A stretch of 64,000 nucleotides of DNA. Source: Dryococelus australis. Lineage: Eukaryota; Arthropoda; Insecta; Phasmatodea; Phasmatidae. The notes under the pieces were generated by a model, which was not told the origin of the DNA, searched no databases, and saw only the letters and a program-made list of their open reading frames with translations. How positions within the stretch are numbered: the stretch's first letter is position 1; the number at the start of each line of letters is the position of its first letter. Of the stretch, positions 50,901 through 53,829 are shown piece after piece. The stretch is from the NCBI GenBank assembly GCA_029891345.1, contig CM056994.1, positions 227,408,991 to 227,472,990 of the forward strand, read 5' to 3'. Made by a program: the position numbers and the translations under genes.

Positions 50901-52026
50901 AAGTAGGCGTATTTATACTAATAGATAGAACTAGATGTGCGATCTTTTATCTGTTTTAAGTGAATTATTGTTGTACAAATTTTACTGAATAATATTCAAT
51001 TACATAGAATATTGTCTTAATTTTCTAAGAAAACAATCGAACGTAGTTCTGTCTGTTGGCGTATTTTCAAACTACATTTGTCGACCATGGCTGCTGATCT
51101 TGGATCGAGATTTCGAACTGCCAATTTCGGCGGTTCGAAGTGAACTTAATCGGTATCTCCAGTCCAGATCTGAACTCGAAAGGTGCAACAGTTTTCTGTG
51201 TCGATCTTAGATACGCTCTCAGATCGAGTTTCGAACCACTATGATGCAACTGGCCCTAAGTAGTGTGCGTCGTTAAGCGATGGTGCCAAGCAGCGGAGTG
51301 CTCGGGCTCAGACAATTCGAAAAATCTAAAGTACAGAAGTATCGAATACGCATGCACTTGGAAAGGGGAGAGGTAAGGCATAGAGTTTGAAGCAAAGAAT
51401 GAGGGTAGGGGAAACGACTGAGCGTGCCACCATCTGCCGGGAGTCGAACACGCGTAGACAGCGCCATAGCAGAGACCAATTAAAGGTAGTGTAGGATAGC
51501 GCAGAATTATTTTTTAATATTATAGTGTAAGATACGCACAAAAATATTTATTATTTAACACGAACTTGATACAACCGTATGGAAGAAAATAACTCAGATA
51601 TGTTAATATTTCAATTTGTTGTTAAAATATATTCATCGTTTTAATATTATCCATGAGTATGAATAAGTTACAATAGTTAAGTCTATGAAAAACTTTAATG
51701 TGATCAGTGATTCAACGTTAAATTAATTTTACAAGCGACAAATTCCGCCGGTGATTATAAGTCAAAATAATTTAGAAGTGACAAAATGCCTTGGCTTTGT
51801 GAATGTTACAGAAACTGCCATCTGTGTGTCTGCGACGAGACCTAAATTAATGGTCATCGTTTACAGATGAGAGACATAGTGGTGACGGCCACTCAGTCGC
51901 AGACTGAGTACCGGAAGCTGGTCGACGAGACTCTGGAGTACATGAGGCGTCTGAGCCTGCCATCTGACCTACATGAGAGAGTTAAGCTGTGGTTCAACTT
52001 CACGTGGGAGCAGCAGCATACTCTAG
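9588..52026 (+). CDS. Cngl: Cyclic-nucleotide-gated channel, CNGB/CNGL type, partial (9 exons)
   Basis: A plasma-membrane cation channel subunit opened by cAMP or cGMP. Exons: 9588-9720, 17092-17230, 24034-24167, 29038-29181, 34130-34389, 38959-39048, 44861-45048, 49109-49250, 51867-52026. They total about 463 codons. Every junction keeps frame (phases 1,2,1,1,0,0,2,0,1) and all introns are GT-AG. In order they give a Ser/Pro-rich cytosolic N-terminus, a basic helix ([20 protein letters not shown]) of the sort CNGB proteins carry before S1, S1-S6 with a P-loop, and the start of the C-linker. The cyclic-nucleotide-binding domain is absent and must lie beyond 64000, or the gene is broken there. 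The 5' end is also incomplete. The pore and C-linker resemble the insect CNG-like subunit more than CNGA. The coding part is GC-rich against AT-rich introns of 2.6-7.4 kb. No in-frame stop was seen. Confidence 0.85.
9896..10243. mobile_element. MITE family M1, copy 1
   Basis: Starts GGCTGTTCGCGGGTAAAATG and ends TTTACCGTGAACAGCC, so the ends are inverted copies of each other (about 30 bases, including AGTGCTCA/TGAGCACT). Inside are AGATCTACTTGTATGCACGT and ACTTTACTGGGCGCATG. The 348-base copy is shorter than the others (415-419). No coding potential, so a non-autonomous DNA transposon is likely. Same orientation as the copy at 36.5 kb. Confidence 0.8.
10244..16227. other. Intron 1 sequence, no further gene seen
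   Basis: About 6 kb of the intron between the first two supported channel exons. Open frames are short, AT-driven and lack domain similarity. The 14050-14350 part is GC-richer but has no recognisable product. No tRNA, rRNA or clear mobile element was identified here. Confidence 0.5.
16228..16450 (+). repeat. tRNA-derived SINE, family 1, copy 2
   Basis: The head GTCCGCGGTGGTCTAGTGGTC is strikingly tRNA-like (A box) with a degenerate B box (GGCGAACCGAGCTC). The body carries TTCTCGCGTGGGCAACATGACGG, GTTGCCGTTGGCCAGCGGGTT and CGTTTCCCCC, shared with the other copies. The C-rich block precedes CTTCATCTTC repeats. No long poly-A remains. Confidence 0.7.
16581..16997. mobile_element. MITE family M1, copy 2
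   Basis: A 417-base copy in the opposite orientation to copies 1 and 3. The left end is GGCTGTTCACGATAAAGTGAGC and the right end CATGTTATCGTGAATAGCC. Internal markers are GAGTGACATGCGCCCA, CCGTATCTTAACGTCGAATAAAAA and AGTAGATCTTAGGCAGGG. It ends about 95 bases before the acceptor of the next channel exon (17092). Confidence 0.85.
17092..17230 (+). CDS. Cngl: Channel exon B: Asp/Ser/Pro-rich linker
   Basis: The acceptor is GGTGCCTGCAG (ending 17091) and the donor GTGAGTG (17231). Joined to the preceding exon it reads [20 protein letters not shown] and then [20 protein letters not shown]. This is low-complexity, acidic and serine-rich, and probably disordered cytosolic sequence. It ends with two spare bases (AC). 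The minus strand is also open here because of GC richness; I prefer the plus strand because the phases match both neighbours. Confidence 0.65.
17231..17926. other. Intron 2, first part
   Basis: AT-rich intronic sequence without a recognised feature up to the transposase relic that begins near 17927. Confidence 0.5.
17927..18990 (-). pseudogene. Tc1/mariner-type transposase relic
   Basis: A minus-strand DDE transposase in several frames. From N to C there are a helix-turn-helix part ([11 protein letters not shown], then WRPYIP, near 18720-18800), a central block ([18 protein letters not shown], near 18530-18600), a segment ending [13 protein letters not shown], and the C-terminal block [20 protein letters not shown] with [13 protein letters not shown] (18060-18260). 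These are the expected order and spacing of insect mariner-like transposases that end in a HFEH motif. Stops and frameshifts are frequent, so it is dead. The outer end near 17905 reads GAGTGTCCCAACTTAATG; no matching terminal repeat was found on the other side. Confidence 0.75.
19287..19502 (-). other. Unidentified acidic reading frame
   Basis: The minus-strand frame starts [16 protein letters not shown], meets one stop, then continues [18 protein letters not shown] to a stop at 19287. It is strongly acidic and looks like real, decayed coding sequence. It may belong with the minus-strand frames at 21287-21780. No family is recognised. Confidence 0.3.
19510..20110. repeat. Tandem repeat of about 300 bases (two units)
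   Basis: The first unit (about 19510-19800) and second unit (about 19805-20110) share AGTCGGCCGACTGGTTTTACTG / AGTCAGCCGACTGTGGTTTTAC, CACTAATGGAATGTTGAT and GAGAGTAGGTGACCTATTAATGG. A short word like TATGGCC(C) recurs throughout. A looser match continues at 20940-21120. The origin is unknown; it may be part of a larger element that includes the unidentified minus-strand frames on both sides. Confidence 0.7.
20200..20216. repeat. (AC)n microsatellite
   Basis: A short run of about eight AC units at the right edge of the tandem repeat region. Confidence 0.85.
20217..20735. other. Intron 2 sequence, no gene seen
   Basis: AT-rich with no recognised feature between the tandem repeats and a SINE-like head. 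Confidence 0.5.
20736..20805 (+). repeat. tRNA-like SINE head
   Basis: GTAATGGTTAGCATGTTGGGC resembles a tRNA A-box half and GTGTACGTTCGCGCCCCC a degenerate B box with the expected spacing. It does not fold as a clean tRNA gene by eye, so a decayed SINE head is more likely. Confidence 0.4.
21287..21780 (-). other. Unidentified broken coding sequence
   Basis: Two minus-strand frames abut: 21780-21538 (begins [20 protein letters not shown]) and 21544-21287 (contains [13 protein letters not shown] and [20 protein letters not shown]). They are in different frames with a small overlap, so one frameshift would join them. The composition is protein-like: mixed charged residues, no low complexity. 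I do not recognise the family. The tandem repeats and the acidic frame at 19.3-19.5 kb may belong to the same element. Confidence 0.35.
21843..21960. repeat. Minisatellite, about 15-base unit
   Basis: Seven or so imperfect units of CTGACTCCTGCCGA / CTGACTCCTGCAGA occur in tandem, giving a repeated CTCCTGC word. The open minus-strand frame across it is simply periodic. Confidence 0.8.
21961..24033. other. Intron 2, last part, no gene seen
   Basis: About 2 kb of AT-rich sequence without a domain, RNA gene or clear repeat. It ends with the acceptor GTGTGTCGCAG for the next channel exon. Confidence 0.5.
24034..24167 (+). CDS. Cngl: Channel exon C: basic pre-S1 helix
   Basis: The acceptor ends at 24033 and the donor is GTCAGT at 24168. 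The first base completes the Thr codon left by the previous exon. The frame reads [20 protein letters not shown], then [20 protein letters not shown] and SSEQ. Vertebrate CNGB subunits carry a similar block in the N-terminal region (a DRLQELVRLF-type helix, then basic residues and TPP), which helps place the gene on the CNGB side. It ends with one spare base (G). Confidence 0.8.
24180..24225. repeat. (CT)n microsatellite
   Basis: An imperfect pyrimidine run TCTCTCTCTTTCTTTCTCTCTCTCTATC directly downstream of the donor of the preceding exon. Confidence 0.85.
25018..25117 (-). repeat. SINE family 1, copy 3 (fragment), nested in L1
   Basis: The minus strand carries the 3' body of the SINE (CCTGTTTCCCCCGCCC, CACCCTCGTCGGGCTCTCAA). 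It abuts the transposase fragment at about 25117, breaking it, so the SINE inserted after the transposon. The head is missing. Confidence 0.65.
25118..25261 (-). pseudogene. DUF4817 domain fragment of a transposase
   Basis: The minus-strand frame reads [20 protein letters not shown], then a [15 protein letters not shown] block. This matches the DUF4817 helix-turn-helix found at the N-terminus of many arthropod DDE transposases (pattern: DM..(I/V)YG, then YAERYP.R, then F). After about 48 residues the frame passes into SINE sequence. Only the DNA-binding end remains, and it lies on the side of the right arm as expected for a minus-strand gene. Confidence 0.75.
26099..28265. mobile_element. DUF4817 transposon with long inverted repeats (element L2)
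   Basis: The ends are GGACCAGAATCCATGTGCCAAAC (left, 26099) and, on the other strand, GGACCAGAATTCATGTGCCAAAC (right, ending 28265). The arms continue inward for about 330-390 bases, with blocks GCAGGAAGTACYTGAGATGGARCAACCAA, GTAAGTAGGGGTAGTC and CCTCTTGTCCGAACTCGCTCCG (26460 and 27960). The left arm has an extra stretch of about 50 bases. Inside is a decayed minus-strand transposase. Total about 2.17 kb. I see no convincing target duplication. Different arm sequence from L1, but the same architecture. Confidence 0.8.
26690..27745 (-). pseudogene. DUF4817/DDE transposase pseudogene of L2
   Basis: N to C on the minus strand: the DUF4817 block ([17 protein letters not shown], stop, [10 protein letters not shown], near 27640-27740), the middle ([17 protein letters not shown]), the catalytic region [18 protein letters not shown] with [55 protein letters not shown], and a C-terminal segment. 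This order is that of insect Tc1/mariner-like transposases with an N-terminal DUF4817. Stops and frameshifts occur throughout, so no functional enzyme is encoded. The first Asp lies in the FTD motif; the acidic residue expected after WP.RSPDL is in a degraded block. Confidence 0.8.
28266..29037. other. Intron 3, last part
   Basis: No gene. A weak tRNA-like B box (CGTTCGAATCACG, about 28353-28365) may be a SINE trace. It ends in the acceptor CTTGCGTGTGCAG. Confidence 0.5.
29038..29181 (+). CDS. Cngl: Channel exon D: linker before S1
   Basis: The acceptor ends at 29037 and the donor is GTGAGT at 29182. Gly is completed by the spare base of the preceding exon. The frame reads [20 protein letters not shown], then [20 protein letters not shown] and VDPE. 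Polar linker sequence without a domain. It ends with one spare base (A), which forms Ser with GC of the next exon. The minus strand is also open, but the phases support plus. Confidence 0.7.
29182..30894. other. Intron 4, first part, no gene seen
   Basis: AT-rich sequence with no recognisable coding or RNA feature. The segment 30600-30780 is GC-richer but featureless to me. Confidence 0.5.
30895..31035 (+). repeat. SINE family 1, copy 4 (partial)
   Basis: The head GGGGCCGCGGTGGTTAGCCTGCTCG resembles the tRNA-like start of copy 2, followed by GGCAAACCGAGTTTAATTCC (B-box region). A run of about 16 C (30971-30986) follows, and then TTCCGTCGCTGCTCCACC from the distal body. The middle is deleted. 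Confidence 0.55.
31036..34129. other. Intron 4, last part, no gene seen
   Basis: The 31230-32560 part is A/C-rich with short frames only. 32570-32760 is GC-richer. A run of about 18 G lies at 33551-33568. No protein, RNA gene or intact mobile element recognised. It ends in the acceptor TTGTTCCCAG. Confidence 0.5.
34130..34389 (+). CDS. Cngl: Channel exon E: S1 and S2
   Basis: The acceptor ends at 34129 and the donor is GTGCAT at 34390, a weaker but usable donor. The frame reads (S)[20 protein letters not shown], then [20 protein letters not shown], then [20 protein letters not shown], ending [12 protein letters not shown]1 is [20 protein letters not shown]. The FPYQTP motif is typical of CNG channels after S1. 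S2 is the segment around [12 protein letters not shown]. This exon gives the clearest family assignment. It ends in phase 0. Confidence 0.95.
34390..36449. other. Intron 5, first part
   Basis: No gene seen. A TC-rich microsatellite lies at about 36022-36065. A plus-strand frame around 35930-36200 runs through that microsatellite and has no recognisable domain, so I do not call it. Confidence 0.5.
36450..36864. mobile_element. MITE family M1, copy 3
   Basis: A 415-base copy, same orientation as copy 1. It begins GCCTGTTCATGGTAAACTAAGC and ends TTGATCGCGAACAGCC. It shares GAGATCTACTTACATGCACATTGTGT and CTTTACTGGGCGCAAG with copy 1. Confidence 0.8.
36865..38958. other. Intron 5, last part
   Basis: No gene seen. 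A CT microsatellite lies at about 38168-38212. The intron ends in TTATTTTCAG. Confidence 0.5.
38959..39048 (+). CDS. Cngl: Channel exon F: S3 and start of S4
   Basis: A 30-codon, phase 0-0 exon: [20 protein letters not shown], then [10 protein letters not shown]. The acceptor is ATTTTCAG and the donor GTATGA. It carries the conserved S3 motif (D..SLLPLD) and the RLPRLLK stretch that starts S4 in CNG channels. It follows QFK of the previous exon without a gap. Confidence 0.95.
39049..39685. other. Intron 6, first part
   Basis: AT-rich, no feature recognised before the env-like relic. Confidence 0.5.
39686..41110 (+). pseudogene. Retroviral env-like relic (errantivirus type)
   Basis: Plus-strand frames from about 39686 resemble the envelope-fusion-like protein of insect errantiviruses and related LTR elements. 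A polar coiled segment ([18 protein letters not shown]) is followed by a Leu-rich block ([15 protein letters not shown], near 39990). A later block in another frame ([14 protein letters not shown], near 40160) has the pattern of the core that precedes the Cys-rich part. Several stops and frameshifts separate the blocks; gag and pol are not present to the left, so the element is 5'-truncated. It is not a working gene. The similarity is of pattern rather than exact motif, so confidence is moderate. Confidence 0.45.
41609..41681. repeat. (TA)n(GT)n compound microsatellite
   Basis: About 22 TA units are followed by GCGTGTGTGTGTGTGTGTGTGTGTA. Confidence 0.95.
41783..41925. repeat. Imperfect tandem duplication, about 60-70 bases
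   Basis: Two units with GTATAYTATTGTGTWTT, then GGTGAAATTTTATTTCA / GTGGAATTTTATTTCA, then GTAGATTACTATA / GTATATTATAGTA. They are followed directly by a second TA microsatellite (about 41926-41964). Confidence 0.7.
41926..41965. repeat. (TA)n microsatellite
   Basis: About 19 uninterrupted TA units. Confidence 0.95.
41966..43311. other. Spacer between env-like relic and LTR
   Basis: No gene recognised. A C run occurs at about 42942-42954. This may be the decayed 3' part of the same retroelement, since a purine tract and LTR follow. Confidence 0.4.
43312..43336 (+). other. Candidate polypurine tract
   Basis: A run of about 18-19 G followed by TAGAA directly precedes TGTTACG, the apparent first bases of an LTR. 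This is the position of a plus-strand polypurine primer. Confidence 0.5.
43337..44014 (+). repeat. Candidate LTR, 678 bases
   Basis: It starts TGTTACGAAAACCCC and ends GACCGTTACA, so it has TG...CA ends with a short imperfect inversion. It is preceded by a G-rich purine tract and followed one base later by TTGGTGCCATGGCAAC, which looks like a tRNA primer-binding site. The GC-rich middle (43620-43750, GCGGCGGCGGAG) could be R/U5. No second copy was found in the window, so it may be a solo LTR or part of a rearranged element. Confidence 0.5.
44089..44345. repeat. Dispersed repeat, copy B of two
   Basis: Matches 2558-2772 (CATTTGACTCTTTCCTGAGCAA, TATGGGAAAATA, ATATGGTAAATTT). MITE copy 4 begins immediately after the shared TATGGTAAATTT, so the MITE inserted into this repeat. 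Confidence 0.75.
44346..44764. mobile_element. MITE family M1, copy 4
   Basis: A 419-base copy in the orientation of copy 2: GACTGTTCATGAAAAAGTGAGC at the left, ATTTTACCGTGAACAGCC at the right. Shared internal blocks include GAGTGACATTCGCCCAGTAAAGTTAG and CATATCTTAACGTCGAATAAAAAG. It lies 96 bases upstream of the next channel exon, close to its branch-point region. Confidence 0.85.
44861..45048 (+). CDS. Cngl: Channel exon G: end of S4, S5, turret
   Basis: The acceptor GTTGCTGCAG ends at 44860. The donor GTCAGT at 45049 is chosen over GTATAT at 45053 because the two left-over C join the next exon as Pro in frame. The frame reads [60 protein letters not shown] and ends GSP. LIHLNAC.YYAFS is the conserved S5 motif of CNGB/CNGL. 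The stretch before the pore ([10 protein letters not shown]) matches the short turret of this family. Confidence 0.95.
45255..45530 (-). repeat. tRNA-derived SINE, family 1, copy 5
   Basis: Read on the minus strand: tRNA-like head CACGGTGGCTGAGCGATTATAAC, then B-box region CGAACCGGATTCAATC, GGATTTTCGCAAGCGGGAATCG, GATTTCCCGTTCCCCCC and CACCCTCATCGGCTCCCC. It is nearly full length and clearly the same family as copies 1, 2 and 7. The plus-strand open frame across it is a shadow. Confidence 0.8.
45531..48059. other. Intron 7 sequence
   Basis: No gene seen up to the Tc1 relic. Frames at 47297-47593 on both strands have no recognisable domain. Some of 47850-48060 may be the degraded 5' part of the following transposon. 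Confidence 0.45.
48060..48480 (+). pseudogene. Tc1-like transposase relic
   Basis: A plus-strand helix-turn-helix block ([18 protein letters not shown], near 48125-48180) has the RRTT..ED pattern of Tc1 transposases. A second block in another frame ([18 protein letters not shown], near 48355-48410) is the C-terminal PDLSPIEH(L/V)WD motif with the catalytic acidic region. Between them most of the catalytic domain is lost, although a QQ(N/D)N-like segment (MQQNN, 48301) remains. Dead, internally deleted copy. Confidence 0.7.
48481..49108. other. Intron 7, last part
   Basis: No feature recognised. Ends in the acceptor GGTATTGCGGCAG. Confidence 0.5.
49109..49250 (+). CDS. Cngl: Channel exon H: pore loop and S6
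   Basis: Starts with G, completing Pro, then [47 protein letters not shown]. The donor is GTGAGT at 49251. The P-loop filter is SIGKNPKP: Lys stands where CNGA subunits have the Glu of TIGETPPP and CNGB1 has Gly. S6 is the hydrophobic segment ending FAILIGQ, the usual end of S6 in CNG channels. It ends in phase 0 and runs directly into MRDI of the C-linker exon. Confidence 0.95.
49285..49303. repeat. Poly-G tract
   Basis: A run of about 18-19 G shortly after the donor of the pore exon, followed by CTATATGG. It could form quadruplex structure in the transcript near the 5' splice site. Confidence 0.9.
49425..49492 (-). repeat. SINE family 1, copy 6 (fragment)
   Basis: GAGAGATCTGGACGACTCTCAACAACGTAGTCTTAAGAGCTAATGAGAGTG aligns with 45280-45335 of copy 5 (GAAGAGATTTGGGCGGCTCTTAACAGTGAGG). 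Only the 3' end of the element is present. Confidence 0.5.
49530..50065 (-). pseudogene. Gypsy-type integrase fragment (zinc-binding and core)
   Basis: A minus-strand retrotransposon pol relic. The block [20 protein letters not shown] is followed by an H2C2-like zinc region ([15 protein letters not shown], then [17 protein letters not shown]). The integrase core follows ([20 protein letters not shown], ending KVFGAPTE). This is the usual order of Ty3/gypsy integrases. Stops and frameshifts separate the parts. Reverse transcriptase and RNase H are not recognisable at higher coordinates. Confidence 0.75.
50066..50684. other. Intron 8 sequence, no gene seen
   Basis: A-rich sequence. A GCCGTGAAGCGGC word at about 50477 recurs at about 31882 with ACCGAAA near it both times, possibly an old shared repeat. 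Confidence 0.35.
50685..51258. mobile_element. MITE-like element with inverted ends
   Basis: Left end GCTGGTTGCACCAACATCACCCCCGATC and right end (minus strand) GGCCAGTTGCATCATAGTGG...CTCGATC are similar. Both sides carry GATC-rich words (GATCCTAGTTCC, GATCTTGGTTCC, ATCTTAGATACG). About 570 bases, non-coding. A decayed non-autonomous DNA transposon is the best reading. Confidence 0.45.
51259..51866. other. Intron 8, last part
   Basis: No gene. GC-richer between 51250 and 51490, then AT-rich up to the acceptor ATCGTTTACAG. Confidence 0.5.
51867..52026 (+). CDS. Cngl: Channel exon I: start of the C-linker
   Basis: The acceptor is ATCGTTTACAG and the donor GTGACA at 52027. The frame reads [53 protein letters not shown] with one spare G. 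This is the A'-B' helices of the CNG C-linker, with the expected W.(N/E)(F/Y)TWE motif. Family members continue with Asp-Glu, which the spare G would begin. Reading through the donor gives 21 further codons to a stop at 52089-52091, without family similarity. No later exon, and no cyclic-nucleotide-binding domain, was found in the remaining 12 kb. Confidence 0.95.
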
Positions 52027-52440
52027 GTGACAACACTCTGACATTTGTGGAAAACAATTTCTTCTCCGCTGCAGCATACAGCCTGATATAGTCTATTTGA
52101 GGTTTCTTAACACATTTGAATCAAACATTTGAACAATCACCCCATGTATACCGTGTTTAGTTATTTCATAAATATATACTATGTATTACAAACATTTTAT
52201 AACTTTCTTAACATAAAAGTATGTATCTTATCTTTTATTAAATTTAAGTTTTGCCTGTATTTTAAGTATGAGTTATAATACTTGGTTGTTTTATAATAAA
52301 TATCAATAGAAACAGTAAGAAAATATGTGTGTTGGTAGCGCTTAGTAAGAAATAGTCCCCATGCAAACTATCGTTACTATTGAATGCGCACGAATTCGGC
52401 GCGTTGTCATTTGGTGTAATTTTCCGGACTTTGTTAAGCT

Positions 52441-52527
52441 TATTTTGCACGGGGTGGAGGAATATCCTGGAATCAGATCTTTAGCAGGGCTTCAGAAGAG
52501 TGTGAAGTAACCGTGAATGGATTATAA
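52441..52527. mobile_element. MITE family M1, copy 5 (fragment)
   Basis: CAGATCTTTAGCAGGGCTTCAGAAGAGTG then GTAACCGTGAAT matches one terminus of copies 2 and 4 (GTAGATCTTAGGCAGGGTTTTCAAAAGTGC). Only about 85 bases remain. Confidence 0.55.
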
Positions 52528-52574
52528 CCGCGTTATTCCTGACATGCCTGGTCTCTCCTTTTACTTTTAGGCAG

Positions 52575-52850
52575 CCCCCACTAGGCGCTGACAGAGGGCG
52601 GCAATGACATGTGTAATAGTCAGACTAGTCGCTTTTCACCTAGGTAAACAGGATTCGATTCCTTGGTGGGTTCACCAGGATTTTCGCAAGTGGGAAACTG
52701 GCGGACTTTACCGCTAGTCAGCGGATTATCTCGGGGTACTTCAACATCCTCAGTAGTTGAGTTCCACCTTTGCTCCATCTTCACTTCAATTTACCCTCAC
52801 CACCATTCGGGATCTCGCTGTTGAGCACCAACTGAAACCTTTTAAACTCA
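52575..52850 (+). repeat. tRNA-derived SINE, family 1, copy 7
   Basis: B box GGATTCGATTCC (about 52650), then GGATTTTCGCAAGTGGGAAACTGG, GCGGATTATCTCGGGGTACTTC and a degraded C/T-rich part (CTTTGCTCCATCTTCACTTCAATTTACCCTCACC). It ends near GTTGAGCACCAACTG. No poly-A tail remains. Confidence 0.7.
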
Positions 52851-53540
52851 ACTATGTTCTAACATGTCTTTTTCTTCTTTTGTAGTACAACAGTCGATGA
52901 GACTCTTTCAGCATTGGATGACATCCTTTATTTCTTGAACGACATACGTTATGTGACGGAACACATATTTGTGAATGGCATTTCCTCAGAAGCAAATGCC
53001 TGGTGATGACACTCCTTGCAACTATGACTTATATTTCCTATGTGACATGTATGAGTTATATGATTTTGTAAATTGAAATTCTGAGTGTTGCACTTTTTCA
53101 GTTACCGCTTATTTGTGTTTCTTAAAGCTGATCGCTATACTACAGTATATATCCACAAATATCTTGTAAAATTTAGATGTTGCATTTCAGGCTAAATCGC
53201 AATTTTACAGTGAGATTAAACAAATCTACGTACAAAAGTTTTATATTAGCTTATACTTGCTATGCATAAAGTAAATAAGAGTTTTATTTTTACTTGTTTT
53301 GCTTTCAAGTCATTAGTAGAATAAATTAGCCTATTCTGGTGCATGATACGTGGGTGTGGAGCTGCAGAGTATGTGAATGACCCCAGGCAGTAGCCATTTT
53401 GTGATTCCACATCCGTAAAAATATTCCCTTGTAACCCCATAACCCCTTCATAAATCAATGTTTTTAATCAATCCCATTTTCCCCACAAAATTTCCAAAAA
53501 AATTAAAACATTTTTAGATCGAATTATATTTAATTTGTAA
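52851..53540. other. Sequence after last exon, no gene seen
   Basis: No recognisable feature; presumably the continuing intron. Confidence 0.45.
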
Positions 53541-53829
53541 AAGACGTCTAATCATCGCTTTGGAAAGAAGAAGTAAAAACAAGAAGTTATCCAAGTTGCA
53601 AAAGTTTCAGCCAGGACAGCTAGTGCTTATGTGAGCAGCAAACGTAAGTAAGCAGTGAGACTATGTTACCAAGAAATTATTACAATTTTTGAAGGGCTCT
53701 AATATGATCTCTAATGTCATGAAAGAAAACTGCTATGAGCTGAAAAACCCTACCACTGAAGAAGCAGTAGGAAAGTTTAACCTTATATTTCTTTGTGCTT
53801 ATAGGATTCTGCTGACTATGGTGTAATTA
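53541..53829 (+). pseudogene. Gypsy integrase C-terminal domain relic
   Basis: A plus-strand frame with two stops reads KLQKFQPGQLVLM, NVSKQ, KGSNMISNVMKENCYELKNP, TTEEAVGKFNLIFLCAYR. The KFQPG(D/Q)LVL and YEL.NP...G.FN...L.(P/A)YR patterns are the C-terminal domain of Ty3/gypsy integrases that precedes the 3' non-coding part. No env or LTR was identified downstream with confidence. A separate insertion from the minus-strand fragment at 49.5-50.1 kb. Confidence 0.7.
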
